64,000 nucleotides of DNA, taken from assembly GCA_003563465.1 (NCBI GenBank), contig PWVH01000128.1, forward strand, positions 34,460 through 98,459, written 5' to 3'. The notes beneath the pieces are model-generated. The model did not search any database and was not told where the DNA came from. It was given only the letters and a program-made list of their open reading frames with translations. Both the position numbers and the translations under genes were made by a program. Positions 43,446 to 52,165 of the stretch are shown one piece after another; within the stretch, counting starts at the first letter, position 1; each line of letters begins with the position of its first letter. The stretch comes from Coriobacteriaceae bacterium (GTDB lineage Bacteria > Actinomycetota > Coriobacteriia > Anaerosomatales > SLCP01).

Positions 43446-44485
43446 GACTTCGCCTCCATGACGACTCCGCCTCCGACAACCCTGTCTTCGTCGTAGCATA
43501 CGACAGCCTGTCCAGGAGCTACGCCATCGACCAGTTCGACGAAATGCACTGTCAGTTGATCCGGCTCCGGGACGACTCTGGCCGGTACTGGTTTCGCTCT
43601 GTATCTCACCATTGCGGATACCTCGCGTTCGCCGCCACGCCAGACGGGATTCCCCGCGACGATTCGGACGGCACCTCGCGGGCGGTCAGATGTGACGACC
43701 AAAGTGTCGCGTTCAGGACGTATCTCGGCTATGTACCAAGGACCCCCGGAAAGTCCGAGACCTTTGCGTTGACCGACAGTGTAGTGCACTATGCCGCGAT
43801 GGGTTCCGAGGGGCTGTCCGTCCGCATCCACGATCGGACCTGCCCGCCCTGAGGCAGGAGCTCGAGCCTCGACGAACGAGCCGACGTCGGACGGGATGAA
43901 ACACACCTCCTGGCTTTCTGGACGAGTCGCACTGGGTAGCCTGAGGCGACTCGCCTCAGCCCGGACTTCGTCCTTGGAGAGATTTCCGAGTGGGAACATG
44001 ACATGGCGCAGAAGCTCAGGCACCAAGCGATAGAGGAAATAGGACTGGTCTTTGGCCGTGTCTTTCCCTCGGGCAAGCCAAAACTCCTCATCGGGGCCGA
44101 CAAAGACTCTCGCGTAGTGCCCCGTGGCGAGATACTCTGCCTCATGAGCCCGTGCCTTGGCCAGCAATTCGCCGAACTTGATCTTCATGTTGCACTCGAT
44201 GCATGGATTCGGTGTCAGGCCAGCAGCATAGGAATCAACGAACGGCGCGATCACTTGGCGCTCGAAGACATCGCGCATGTTGAGGGTGTGGTGAGGGATA
44301 TCGAGCCGTTCGCAGACGCGACTGGCCGCTTGGATCGCATCTGCAGAGCAGCAAGTGTCGTCACGCTGCCCTTCCGGAAGCAACTGCAGCGTCACACCGG
44401 TGACTTCGTGACCTTGTTCTACGAGTTGAGCGGCAGCGACTGAGGAGTCGACACCGCCACTCATGGCTATCCAGACGCGAGCCAT
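43439..44485 (-). CDS. mnmA: tRNA 2-thiouridylase
   Basis: Adds sulfur to U34 of tRNA for Lys, Glu and Gln. The PP-loop SGGVDSS lies at residue 9, the catalytic cysteines are in NPCIEC and SQEVCF, and DTCCSADA follows the loop. Length 348 is normal. It sits with iscS, the sulfur donor, and iscU, forming a cluster for sulfur transfer. tRNA-Gln and tRNA-Glu at 30.2 kb carry a C34, so these isoacceptors would not be substrates. Confidence 0.95.
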   Translation of the reverse strand: MARVWIAMSGGVDSSVAAAQLVEQGHEVTGVTLQLLPEGQRDDTCCSADAIQAASRVCERLDIPHHTLNMRDVFERQVIAPFVDSYAAGLTPNPCIECNMKIKFGELLAKARAHEAEYLATGHYARVFVGPDEEFWLARGKDTAKDQSYFLYRLVPELLRHVMFPLGNLSKDEVRAEASRLRLPSATRPESQEVCFIPSDVGSFVEARAPASGRAGPIVDADGQPLGTHRGIVHYTVGQRKGLGLSGGPWYIAEIRPERDTLVVTSDRPRGAVRIVAGNPVWRGGEREVSAMVRYRAKPVPARVVPEPDQLTVHFVELVDGVAPGQAVVCYDEDRVVGGGVVMEAKSC

Positions 44486-44493
44486 CTCGTCTG

Positions 44494-44961
44494 CTAGTCG
44501 TTCTCGATCTCACACGCATCATCGTAGTCTGCGGCGTGCGGATCGAAGTCGGGATCATCATGGGCGATAGTGCCAGCAGCGATAGGCTGACGGCCGTTCC
44601 TTACCAGGTAGTCATCGACGGCCTTCTTCAGCCCGTCGGTAGCCAGCAAACTGCAGTGCATCTTGGCTGGAGGAAGGCCGCCAAGTTCATCGGCAACTTG
44701 CTTCTTGGTTATCGAGACAGCCTGGGTGAGAGACATCCCACGTGCTATCTCCGTGACGACTGACGATGTGGCTATGGCCGCACCACAACCGAGAGTCTGG
44801 AACCTGATGTCTTCTATGATGTCGTCGGCGACCTTGATCGATATCTTCATAACGTCGCCACAGACCGGGTTGCCCACCTCGCCGACGCCGTCAGCGTCAT
44901 CTATCATCCCGACATTGCGTGGATTGTTGAAGTGGTCCATGACTTTGTCGCTGTAGAGCAC
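44494..44961 (-). CDS. iscU: Iron-sulfur scaffold IscU/NifU-like
   Basis: Scaffold for cluster assembly. Three Cys ligands, C34 (NPVCGD), C59 (TLGCGAA) and C103 (KMHCSLL), are present in the 155-residue protein. A C-terminal acidic tail (residues 125-155) lengthens it relative to typical IscU. The GTG start follows AGGAGAGG. It lies between iscS and mnmA, in the pattern of many anaerobes. Confidence 0.92.
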   Translation of the reverse strand: MLYSDKVMDHFNNPRNVGMIDDADGVGEVGNPVCGDVMKISIKVADDIIEDIRFQTLGCGAAIATSSVVTEIARGMSLTQAVSITKKQVADELGGLPPAKMHCSLLATDGLKKAVDDYLVRNGRQPIAAGTIAHDDPDFDPHAADYDDACEIEND

Positions 44962-45009
44962 GAGCCTCTCCTACTCTTCTGAAGAAGGTTTCTTGCCAGC
45001 TTGAAACAT

Positions 45010-46200
45010 CTATCCCGCCGAGGAACCGAACATCTTAGCGTACAGAGGGGACATCGCCCGGAGCTTCTGTACTATCGGAGGAAACACGTCAAGGAAGTAG
45101 TCGACGTCCTCGACAGTGGTAAAGCGACCCAAAGAGATACGCAAAGATCCGTGGGCGAGCTCTGGAGGACAGCCGATCGAAAGCAGCACATGACTGGGTT
45201 CGAGGCTTCCTGAAGAACATGCGGAACCGGTAGAAACGGCGATGCCTTTCGCATCCAGCTGCAGCAACATCGCCTCCCCTTCCACCCCTTTGATTATCAG
45301 GTGAGCGAGGTTAGGGAGCTTCTCGGGATGCATCGCGCTTTGCTCGGTGTTCTCGATGGTGGTGAGGATGCTTCTGGTCACGTGGTCCCTGAGTTCAGTC
45401 AATCGTGAGGTCTCTGCGGGCAGTTCTTCGACCGCTATCTCTAGCGCTTTGACGAAACCTGCTGCGCCAGCAACGTTCTGAGTGCCGGAACGCTTCTTGA
45501 ATTCCTGTCCGCCGCCGCGCAGCTGAGGAGCGAAAGGAGTGCCTCGTTTCAGGTAAAGCGCTCCCACACCCTTCGGCCCGTATACCTTGTGAGCAGAAAA
45601 AGATGCAGCGTCCACCCCTAGACCGGCAAGATTCAGAGGCACCTTTCCAAGGGTCTGCGCAGCATCGGTGTGGAAGAGCGCGCCACCTTCGTGGGCGACG
45701 GCTGCAAGTTCACTTACCGGCTGCACGGTACCGATCTCGTTATTGGCGTGCATCACCGAGACTAAGACGGTGGTCTTCTTCAGCGCAGCTGCAAGGTCAT
45801 CGGGATGTACGAAGCCTTCATTGCGGGGTGGGAGATACGTGACTTCGTAGCCGAGCTTCGCGAGATGATGCGCTGGGTCCAAAACCGCATGGTGCTCGAA
45901 TGCGGACACCACTACATGACCACCTTCGGGTCTCGCCCTAGTGGTTATCCCGATCAGGGCAGCGTTGTCGGACTCGGTACCTCCACTAGTGAAGATGATT
46001 TCGTTGGGGTGTTTCGCCCCTACCAGTCTTGCGAACTCTTCGCGAGCGGTCTCAAGTGTGGTGTAGGCATCACGTCCGATTTGGTACAGGCTGTTCGGAT
46101 TCCCCCATCTATCTTTGAGAAGGGATACCATCAGGTCGACCACACGGTCGTCGACAGGTGTAGTGGCTGCGTAGTCGAGGTAGATACGTCTTTCGTTCAC
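45010..46200 (-). CDS. iscS: Cysteine desulfurase
   Basis: PLP enzyme that supplies sulfur from cysteine. The protein (about 396 residues) has YLDYAATTPVD, the PLP lysine in SFSAHKVYGPKG and the active cysteine in STGSACSSGSLEPSHVL. The start at GTG 46200 follows GAAAGG; the upstream GTG at 46221 is less likely. It lies 24 bp after the Rrf2 regulator and 48 bp ahead of iscU. The active-site loop is long, typical of IscS (group I) rather than SufS. Confidence 0.93.
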   Translation of the reverse strand: MNERRIYLDYAATTPVDDRVVDLMVSLLKDRWGNPNSLYQIGRDAYTTLETAREEFARLVGAKHPNEIIFTSGGTESDNAALIGITTRARPEGGHVVVSAFEHHAVLDPAHHLAKLGYEVTYLPPRNEGFVHPDDLAAALKKTTVLVSVMHANNEIGTVQPVSELAAVAHEGGALFHTDAAQTLGKVPLNLAGLGVDAASFSAHKVYGPKGVGALYLKRGTPFAPQLRGGGQEFKKRSGTQNVAGAAGFVKALEIAVEELPAETSRLTELRDHVTRSILTTIENTEQSAMHPEKLPNLAHLIIKGVEGEAMLLQLDAKGIAVSTGSACSSGSLEPSHVLLSIGCPPELAHGSLRISLGRFTTVEDVDYFLDVFPPIVQKLRAMSPLYAKMFGSSAG

Positions 46201-46224
46201 GGCTTTCGCCTTTCTGATCACTTG

Positions 46225-46662
46225 TCACACGTTGGTGCCGGACTCATTCAGTGCTTCCTGCTTTCGGGCAAGTGAGTGCAGGGTGGTGGATACGAAGACT
46301 TCACGTGCGGCAGCCGTCGCGCTTTCCCAAACGTCAGCAGCAGCACAGCCGTCTCCCCTTCCACAGCGGGCGACACGCTCGCTGTCGCATATCACTGGCC
46401 TTAGAGGTCCCTCAAGGGCTTCGACGATATCCAGAACCGTGATATCAGTAGCGAGCCGATTTAGCGTGAAACCGCCTCTAGCACCGCGTACGGCGCTGAC
46501 TAGACCAGACCGCCGAAGCGCGACGAAGAGCTGTTCGAGGTACTTCGGAGGTATTTGTTGGACCTGGGAGATCTCCCGGGCACTGACCGGTTCTCCACTT
46601 GAACGGCATGCGAGTTCGATCATCGCGAGCAATCCGTATTCGCTCTTTGCGGTAAGACGCAC
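46225..46662 (-). CDS. iscR: Rrf2/IscR-family iron-sulfur regulator
   Basis: Winged-helix Rrf2 regulator of about 145 residues. It begins RLTAKSEYGLLAMIELA and has three Cys ligands at 92, 100 and 106 (ICDSERVARCGRGDGC) that fit a 2Fe-2S cluster site. The GTG start at 46662 lies within a promoter-distal region after a GAGGAG site. As first gene of the isc-mnmA operon it probably represses itself and the operon when clusters are sufficient. CymR-type regulation is an alternative. Confidence 0.88.
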   Translation of the reverse strand: MRLTAKSEYGLLAMIELACRSSGEPVSAREISQVQQIPPKYLEQLFVALRRSGLVSAVRGARGGFTLNRLATDITVLDIVEALEGPLRPVICDSERVARCGRGDGCAAADVWESATAAAREVFVSTTLHSLARKQEALNESGTNV

Positions 46663-46713
46663 TGTGCCCGACTGCTCCTCAGATAATCCTGACCATATTA
46701 GTATGATTTCAGC

Positions 46714-46743
46714 AAGATAGCCCTCGGCCGGCGTGGATGTCAA
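46714..46743 (-). promoter_or_regulatory. Predicted promoter of the iscR-iscS-iscU operon
   Basis: TTGACA (46743-46738) and TATCTT (46719-46714) lie 18 bp apart on the minus strand. An AT-rich segment (ATACTAATATGGTCAGG) between the -10 box and the start could be the regulator's binding site. The strong -35 and spacing support it. Confidence 0.65.
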
Positions 46744-46791
46744 GCAGAGGTTCCGAACGGACTGCGGCTCGATACCCTAACGGCCGTGCAC

Positions 46792-47499
46792 TCAGTCGTG
46801 AGCAGCAGCACGTATGATCGCCAACACCTCGCCCACGTCGGCATTGGCTATGGGCGTGAGCAGAACGAGAGCGCGGGAATGGTCGATCACGCCTGCATTT
46901 AGAAGAGAGCGGATCGCCTCAAGATTCTCTAGGGATATGGTACGCACCTGGTCGTAAAGACGACGTTGCCTGATGGCGACCTTGAAGATATCGGCGCTCT
47001 GTTGTGAGTCCACGACGAGCAAGCAAGTGGCATCAGGCACACCACCGGCTTCGAGGACACCGGCGACCTTGTCGACCAAGTCGGTCGCAGCAGCATAGGA
47101 GAGGTCGTGCTCGACCACGCGTGTAAGAACAGAGACACCCGTTGGCGATTCCCATATCCCCCCTGATTCGACGTCGAAACCGAGCGCCATTGCTATGCTT
47201 TCAACCCTGGCGCGAAGCCCCGCTCGACCGGGGCGGTCGGTGGAATCTCCCCCGTGCTGGGAGTCCGGTTCCTCTTCGGTTGGAGATCGCTCGACGGTCT
47301 CGGTCGCTCTGCGTACCTGATCGGCGTCTAGGAAGTTACGGATGTCGCTCGCTAGTGCGTCTCCGGCCTCCATCGTCAAGACCTCGGCGATCCGCCGGTT
47401 CTTGACTTTCAGTTGCATGCCGAAGAGCTCGAGGACTGTCGTCTCGTCCTCGCCATGCGGCACTTCAGCCCCATTAGTCGTTCCCTCGTGGTGACTCAT
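46792..47499 (-). CDS. Hypothetical protein
   Basis: A 235-residue soluble protein that I do not recognise. The N-terminus (MSHHEGTTNGAEV) follows a GGAGGGGCG site at 47499. Residues 25-65 (LELFGMQLKVKNRRIAE) and 95-235 are well ordered and rich in hydrophobic residues, with a charged linker between (SPTEEEPDSQHGG). The C-terminal half (ATCLLVVDSQQSADIFKVAIRQRRLYDQVR) could be an alpha/beta fold. No catalytic motif, membrane segment or signal peptide is visible. It is upstream of iscR in the same direction but with its own gap. Confidence 0.65.
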   Translation of the reverse strand: MSHHEGTTNGAEVPHGEDETTVLELFGMQLKVKNRRIAEVLTMEAGDALASDIRNFLDADQVRRATETVERSPTEEEPDSQHGGDSTDRPGRAGLRARVESIAMALGFDVESGGIWESPTGVSVLTRVVEHDLSYAAATDLVDKVAGVLEAGGVPDATCLLVVDSQQSADIFKVAIRQRRLYDQVRTISLENLEAIRSLLNAGVIDHSRALVLLTPIANADVGEVLAIIRAAAHD

Positions 47500-47640
47500 T
47501 TCGCCCCTCCAAACGGTATTGCAATCGAACTTCAACCGTTTGCGCCTTCTCGCATTGTATACGACCGCACGGCAGAAAGCGGATGCCTCTCACTACTCTG
47601 CCGAAGCCGTTTATCAAATCGAACAAAGGGTCCCTTGTGA

Positions 47641-47745
47641 GGGTACTTGCCATCTGCTAGGGTATGACACCCGCCTCGCGAGGCGTGGAGGAGACCAACG
47701 GTCCACGGCTGATAGCCACAGGGTGGCGAGAGCCCACTGGACACG
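47641..47745 (+). other. Structured intergenic segment ahead of bidirectional terminator (candidate small RNA)
   Basis: Between the hypothetical gene (start 47499) and ribH (stop 47800) there is no coding gene. A plus-strand segment contains the palindrome CGCCTCGCGAGGCG and a GTCCA/TGGAC helix (about 47700-47741) that encloses GGCT-GATA-GCC and a GTGG/CCAC hairpin, i.e. a three-way junction, just before a terminator whose T tract is on the plus side. A TTGTGA/TAGGGT pair upstream (19 bp apart) is a poor promoter. It matches no RNA family I can name. Confidence 0.4.
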
Positions 47746-47785
47746 GAGGAGGCCCCGGCGTCTGCCGAGGCCTCCTCGTTGTTTT
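47745..47785 (+). terminator. GC-rich terminator next to ribH
   Basis: GAGGAGGCC and GGCCTCCTC form a nine-base stem around an additional CGG/CCG pair, followed by GTTGTTTT on the plus strand. It lies just behind the ribH stop, so on the minus strand it also marks the end of the rib operon, though without a T tract. Confidence 0.7.
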
Positions 47786-47799
47786 AGCAGGTAGAAAGG

Positions 47800-48264
47800 T
47801 TAATCGAGCGTCTTGTAAAGGTTGGCTGTCTCGATTGCCGCCAGTGCAGCGTCCCATCCTTTGTTTCCTGCTTTGGTGCCGGAACGCTCCACCGCCTGTT
47901 CGATGGTGTCGGCCGTTATCACTCCGAACATCACTGGTACTCCAGTTTCGCGATTCGCGTGCCCGATTCCTTTGGCGACCTCGGAGGCGACGTAGTCGAA
48001 GTGTGGTGTGCCGCCGCGGATGATGACAGCTAGAGCGACGATCGCATCGTATCTGCCCGTTGCCGCCATCTTGCGCGCCACAGGCGGCATCTCGAATGCG
48101 CCAGGGACCCAGGCGACGTCGACGTTCTTCGACTCGACACCGTGACGTTCGAGCGCATCTTTCGCTCCAGAAAGAAGACGGCTGGAGAGCAGTTCGTTGA
48201 AGCGGCTGACGACGACTCCGACTCTTAGCCCGGTCCCGATGAGGTTTCCTTCGAACACGCTCAT
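47800..48264 (-). CDS. ribH: 6,7-dimethyl-8-ribityllumazine synthase
   Basis: Condenses the ribityl pyrimidine with 3,4-dihydroxy-2-butanone 4-phosphate. The protein (154 residues) has VVVSRFNELLSSRLL, VPGAFEMP, GGTPHFDYVASEVAKG and HANRETGVPVMFGV. The start ATG 48264 shares one base with the ribBA stop (TGATG); GTG three bases upstream is also possible, but the AGGAGGG spacing favours ATG. Last gene of the rib operon. Confidence 0.96.
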   Translation of the reverse strand: MSVFEGNLIGTGLRVGVVVSRFNELLSSRLLSGAKDALERHGVESKNVDVAWVPGAFEMPPVARKMAATGRYDAIVALAVIIRGGTPHFDYVASEVAKGIGHANRETGVPVMFGVITADTIEQAVERSGTKAGNKGWDAALAAIETANLYKTLD

Positions 48265-49520
48265 CACAAATCCCTCCTGTTCGGTGACGCATCACTCGGA
48301 AGGCACAGAGTGTGCGCCATCTTCTCCCGTTTCGTCCTAAGATATGCGAGGTTCTCCTGACAGGCTGGAACCTCGAGCGGAACCTGCTCGGTTATGGTGA
48401 GGCCATGGCCCTCCAAACCGACGATCTTGGTAGGGTTGTTCGTCATCAGGCGCATCGAGGTCAGACCGAGGTCTGCGAGTATCTGTGCACCGATACCGTA
48501 GTCACGAAGATCCGGAGCGAAACCGAGAGCCTCGTTCGCCTCGACCGTATCGGCGCCAGCCTCCTGCAGCTCGTAGGCACGAAGCTTGTTGGCCAATCCG
48601 ATACCTCGGCCTTCGTGTCCTACGATGTAGAGAATGACTCCCCTTCCCTCTTGCTGGACGCGGCACATCGCTTCCTCGAGCTGAGGGCCACAGTCACAGC
48701 GAAGGCTTTGGAATACGTCACCTGTCAGGCACTCGGAGTGGACTCGCACCAACACGTCAGAGGCTCCGGCGACGTCACCGGCCACTAAAGCGATGTGCGT
48801 CGATGCGTCGACATTCGACGTGTACCCATGGGCGGTGAACTCCCCGTGCTCAGTCGGCAGGTGGATGGTAGAGGTTCGTTCGACCAAGCGCTCGGTCCGA
48901 CTGCGGTAACCTATGAGATCGGCTACGGTGACCATAAGCAGACCATGCTCGGCAGCGAACGACTCGAGTTCGGCGCGACGGGCCATGGTGCCGTCTTCGT
49001 TCATGATCTCGCAGATCACGCCTGCGGGGTAAAGGCCGGCGAGCCGGGCAAGATCTACTGCCGCCTCGGTGTGCCCAGCTCTCTCGAGGACTCCCCCAGG
49101 CTTTGCGCGAAGAGGAAAGACATGGCCCGGCATGGAGATGTCGTCAGGACCGGTTTGAGGGGCTATGACGGCAAGCACCGTGGCTGCGCGGTCTGCCGCT
49201 GATATCCCGGTCGTGATGCGATGTTTAGCGCCGATCGAGACGTGAAAAGCCGTTGCGTGCTCGGACGTGTTGGTCTGAGTCATAGGAGGTATCCGAAGCT
49301 CGTCGAGACGTTCTCCCGTCAGCGGCAAACAGATGAGTCCTCGCCCGTAGGTCGCCATGAAGTTCACGGTGTCGGGAGTCGTCTTCTCCGCGGCTATGAC
49401 GAGGTCTCCCTCGTTCTCGCGGTCTTCGTCGTCTACGACGATTACCATGCGCCCCGAAGCAATCTCGGCTAGAGCGTCGTCGATACTGGCGAAGACAGAT
49501 CGCTCCTTGGGGTAAGACAC
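48264..49520 (-). CDS. ribBA: Bifunctional DHBP synthase / GTP cyclohydrolase II
   Basis: Two-domain riboflavin enzyme of 418 residues. The N-terminal DHBP synthase has DDEDRENEGDL, HGMAR-type residues in NEDGTMARRAEL and GHTEAAVDLARLAG; the C-terminal GTP cyclohydrolase II has RVHSECLTGDVFQSLRCDCG, with three zinc Cys, and GHEGRGIGL. The GTG start lies five bases after the ribE stop with a GGAGG site. Both active sites look complete. Confidence 0.96.
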   Translation of the reverse strand: MSYPKERSVFASIDDALAEIASGRMVIVVDDEDRENEGDLVIAAEKTTPDTVNFMATYGRGLICLPLTGERLDELRIPPMTQTNTSEHATAFHVSIGAKHRITTGISAADRAATVLAVIAPQTGPDDISMPGHVFPLRAKPGGVLERAGHTEAAVDLARLAGLYPAGVICEIMNEDGTMARRAELESFAAEHGLLMVTVADLIGYRSRTERLVERTSTIHLPTEHGEFTAHGYTSNVDASTHIALVAGDVAGASDVLVRVHSECLTGDVFQSLRCDCGPQLEEAMCRVQQEGRGVILYIVGHEGRGIGLANKLRAYELQEAGADTVEANEALGFAPDLRDYGIGAQILADLGLTSMRLMTNNPTKIVGLEGHGLTITEQVPLEVPACQENLAYLRTKREKMAHTLCLPSDASPNRRDL

Positions 49521-49525
49521 CGGTA

Positions 49526-50194
49526 TCAGCCTCCGTCGGTGAGATCGCGTAGCATCTCGCCGAGCCCTCGGCGTCCCGGGCGCAAGGACACATCGTCGTC
49601 CATCGCGTAGAGCTCTACGAAACGTCTCACGTACTTGGCCATCGTGTCGACCTCGATGTTGACTTTGGCGCCTACTGGCTTATCCCCCAGCGTGGTGGTC
49701 GTCTCCGTATGAGGAATCACGGAGGCGGCGAAGGAGTCCGCATGTGTCTGAGCTACAGTCAACGATATCCCGTCCACAGCGATCGAGCCTTTGGGGATTA
49801 CGTATTCCAAGAGCTCGACGGGGACCGAGAACTGATAGACAGTGGAGTTACCTGCCGGATGACGCATGAGGAGCGCGCCGACTCCATCTACGTGCCCAGT
49901 CACGATGTGACCACCGAGGCGATCAGACAGACGTAAGGCGCGTTCGAGGTTGACCTTCGTTCCCTGACGCATGCCAGAAAGGGTAGTGCTCTGCAACGTC
50001 TCATCGCTAACGTCCGCTATGAATGCTCCTCGGATGAATCTCACCACCGTCAGGCAAGCCCCGTCCAACGCGATTGAATCGCCGATTGACATGTCGCGAC
50101 CGAACTCGGGTGCGTAGACCTCGACTCTCATACCACCGCCGATGCGTTCGACTCGGGTTATGATGCCCTCTGACTCGACGAGTCCCGTGAACAT
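49526..50194 (-). CDS. ribE: Riboflavin synthase alpha chain
   Basis: Dismutates two lumazine molecules to riboflavin. Two repeated beta-barrel domains are visible: MFTGLVESEGII at the start with DGACLTV, and a second with GHVDGVG and DGISLTV near residues 98 and 140. Length is 222 residues. The start at ATG 50194 follows GGAGAGG. It lies between ribD and ribBA. Confidence 0.95.
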   Translation of the reverse strand: MFTGLVESEGIITRVERIGGGMRVEVYAPEFGRDMSIGDSIALDGACLTVVRFIRGAFIADVSDETLQSTTLSGMRQGTKVNLERALRLSDRLGGHIVTGHVDGVGALLMRHPAGNSTVYQFSVPVELLEYVIPKGSIAVDGISLTVAQTHADSFAASVIPHTETTTTLGDKPVGAKVNIEVDTMAKYVRRFVELYAMDDDVSLRPGRRGLGEMLRDLTDGG

Positions 50195-50230
50195 CTGTCG
50201 CATCCTCTCCAATCCCGGCGCGCTGTGCGC

Positions 50231-51334
50231 CTATCCAGTCGGACGCCAGAGCGTCACGGCTTCGCCACCTGAGATCCCAGCTTCTATCGCTCTCAGCTCC
50301 CGCGGTAAGGCCGACACATCTTCGGATTCTGCTCCCAGATACATACCCGGTGCGGAAGAACCGGCGAAGCCACCCGCATGAACGAGAACGATTTCATCAA
50401 TGAGGCCATCTTCCCAAAACGCGGTGAACAGGCCAGCCCCGGGTTCGACAAGAACACGGCGGACTCCAAGCTCGGCAAGCACGATGAGAGCGGCACGTGG
50501 TCCGGCAGCGGAGTCATACTCCATCACATCGACTTCATCCGGCAGGGCTACCTCGGTGGCTCTGTCTCGCGATACCAAGAGCAGTGTAGGTGCGCGGCCG
50601 TCAGTATACATGGAGGCACATTGCGGCAGAGCTTCACGGCAAAGAACTGCTCGCAAAGGCTGCCGAGTCATGTCAGAGCCGTCGGCGTCACGAACCGTAA
50701 GTAGTGGATCGTCGACAGCGACTGTTCGAGCGCCGACTAAAACAGCGTCTGCAGTGGCTCGCAAGCGCATAGTCACAGAGCGTCCGCCATCGCCAGTCAT
50801 ACGGGTCCTGACACCAGGCGCGCCGGCGACCTTACCATCCAATGACAAGGCGAGCTTGACAGTAACCCATGGCAGACCGGTCCGAAGATGTTTGAGCCAC
50901 GCTTCGTTGAGCTCCTCGAAAGGAGCAGAGTCTCTTGCGAAGGAGACATCGACACCCGCTTCTTCGAGCAAGCGAGCACCGCCGCTTGCAAGGGGCGTAG
51001 GGTCCGGCATCCCTGCGACAACGCGAGCGATACCTGCTCTAGCGAGTGCGATCGCGCACGGTGGAGTGGCGCCGTGGTGGGCACAAGGTTCGAGAGTCAC
51101 GTAAGCAGTGGCTCCACGAGCGGTGTCGCCGGCGGCTCGAAGAGCGACCTCCTCCGCATGGGGCTCCCCAGCACGCTCATGCCAGCCCTCGCCGAGGACA
51201 CGTCCGTCTCTAGCGATAACACATCCGACGAGAGGGTTAGGCAATGTGGTACCACGACCGAGTTCGGCAAGATGTGCGGCGCGACGCAGGTGTGGATCGT
51301 CGACTGACGCAAACGCGTCGGAGAACAAGCGCAT
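50231..51334 (-). CDS. ribD: Bifunctional pyrimidine deaminase/reductase
   Basis: Deaminates then reduces the riboflavin pyrimidine intermediate. The N-terminal deaminase has HAEEVAL and TLEPCAHHGATPPC (zinc site); the C-terminal reductase has KLALSLDGKVA and a glycine-rich segment near 215. Length is about 367 residues. The start ATG 51334 is the family-typical one. It is the first gene behind the FMN riboswitch. Confidence 0.95.
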   Translation of the reverse strand: MRLFSDAFASVDDPHLRRAAHLAELGRGTTLPNPLVGCVIARDGRVLGEGWHERAGEPHAEEVALRAAGDTARGATAYVTLEPCAHHGATPPCAIALARAGIARVVAGMPDPTPLASGGARLLEEAGVDVSFARDSAPFEELNEAWLKHLRTGLPWVTVKLALSLDGKVAGAPGVRTRMTGDGGRSVTMRLRATADAVLVGARTVAVDDPLLTVRDADGSDMTRQPLRAVLCREALPQCASMYTDGRAPTLLLVSRDRATEVALPDEVDVMEYDSAAGPRAALIVLAELGVRRVLVEPGAGLFTAFWEDGLIDEIVLVHAGGFAGSSAPGMYLGAESEDVSALPRELRAIEAGISGGEAVTLWRPTG

Positions 51335-51351
51335 AATCCCGTGCCCGTCCT

Positions 51352-51466
51352 TCCTTCTCCCATCCAGACTCTCACTGTCGGCCCCGGGAATTCTCCGGGT
51401 CGGCCCCTGTTGGGGTTCGCGGGCTGTCACCGCCGGTGGGGAGTTTCACCCCGCCCTGAAGAAAAG
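51352..51466 (-). ncRNA. FMN riboswitch (RFN element)
   Basis: The minus-strand leader of ribD has CTTCAGGGCGGGGTGAAA, CTCCCCACCGGCGGT, AGCCCGCGA, CCGACAGTGAGAGTC and GGATGGGAGAAGGA in RFN order. Its target, the ribD-ribE-ribBA-ribH operon, is the expected one. The 3' boundary is close to the ribosome site, so translational control is possible. Confidence 0.95.
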
Positions 51467-51480
51467 ATGTGCATATTGTA

Positions 51481-52152
51481 TTACAAGACGCTCTGGCCTG
51501 CTTCTCGGATAGCCTCCATAGCAGCGACGGGATCGTCTTCACAGAAGACAGCGCTACCTGCAACAAGCACACGAGCGCCAGCTTGGACCACCTTCGGGGC
51601 GGTTCGAGTATCGATGCCGCCGTCGACTTGAATCAGCGGAGACGCACCCTCCCCAGCGCACAACGCTGCAAGGCGCAGAACCTTCTCGGTGGAGCGAGGG
51701 ATGAAGGATTGTCCTCCGAAGCCGGGATTCACGCTCATGATGAGTACGAGATCTACATCGCTGACGATGTCGCCCAGGACTTCTACCGGGGTGGCTGGAT
51801 TCAGACTGACTCCGGCTTTCGCGCCACTAGTCTTGATGGTCTGCAAAACGCGGTGGAGATGTTCGCAGGCTTCTGCGTGGACCGTTATCCAGTCAGCGCC
51901 GGCGTCCAGGTACCAGTCGACACTATCCTCAGCGTTTTCGATCATCAGATGAACGTCGAGCGGGACGGTCGCGACACGCTTCAGCGCCTTTATTACCGGA
52001 GGACCTATCGTGAGGTTCGGTACGTAGTGTCCGTCCATCACGTCGACATGGATCAGGTCTGCGCCGCCTTCTTGGACAAGATCGACCGCCTTGCCGAGTT
52101 CCGTGAAATCAGCTGACAGAATCGATGGGGCCATTAGGACGCGCTCTTCCAT
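51481..52152 (-). CDS. rpe: Ribulose-phosphate 3-epimerase
   Basis: Interconverts ribulose 5-phosphate and xylulose 5-phosphate. The TIM-barrel protein (about 223 residues) has APSILSADF, HVDVMDGHYVPN, DVHLMIE, MSVNPGFGGQ and DGGID, covering the metal and phosphate residues. The start ATG 52152 follows GAGGAGGA and fits better than one 21 bases upstream. It lies 13 bp after gpsA and just before the FMN riboswitch leader, so the riboswitch transcript starts near its stop. Confidence 0.95.
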   Translation of the reverse strand: MEERVLMAPSILSADFTELGKAVDLVQEGGADLIHVDVMDGHYVPNLTIGPPVIKALKRVATVPLDVHLMIENAEDSVDWYLDAGADWITVHAEACEHLHRVLQTIKTSGAKAGVSLNPATPVEVLGDIVSDVDLVLIMSVNPGFGGQSFIPRSTEKVLRLAALCAGEGASPLIQVDGGIDTRTAPKVVQAGARVLVAGSAVFCEDDPVAAMEAIREAGQSVL

Positions 52153-52165
52153 GAAGGATTCCTCC

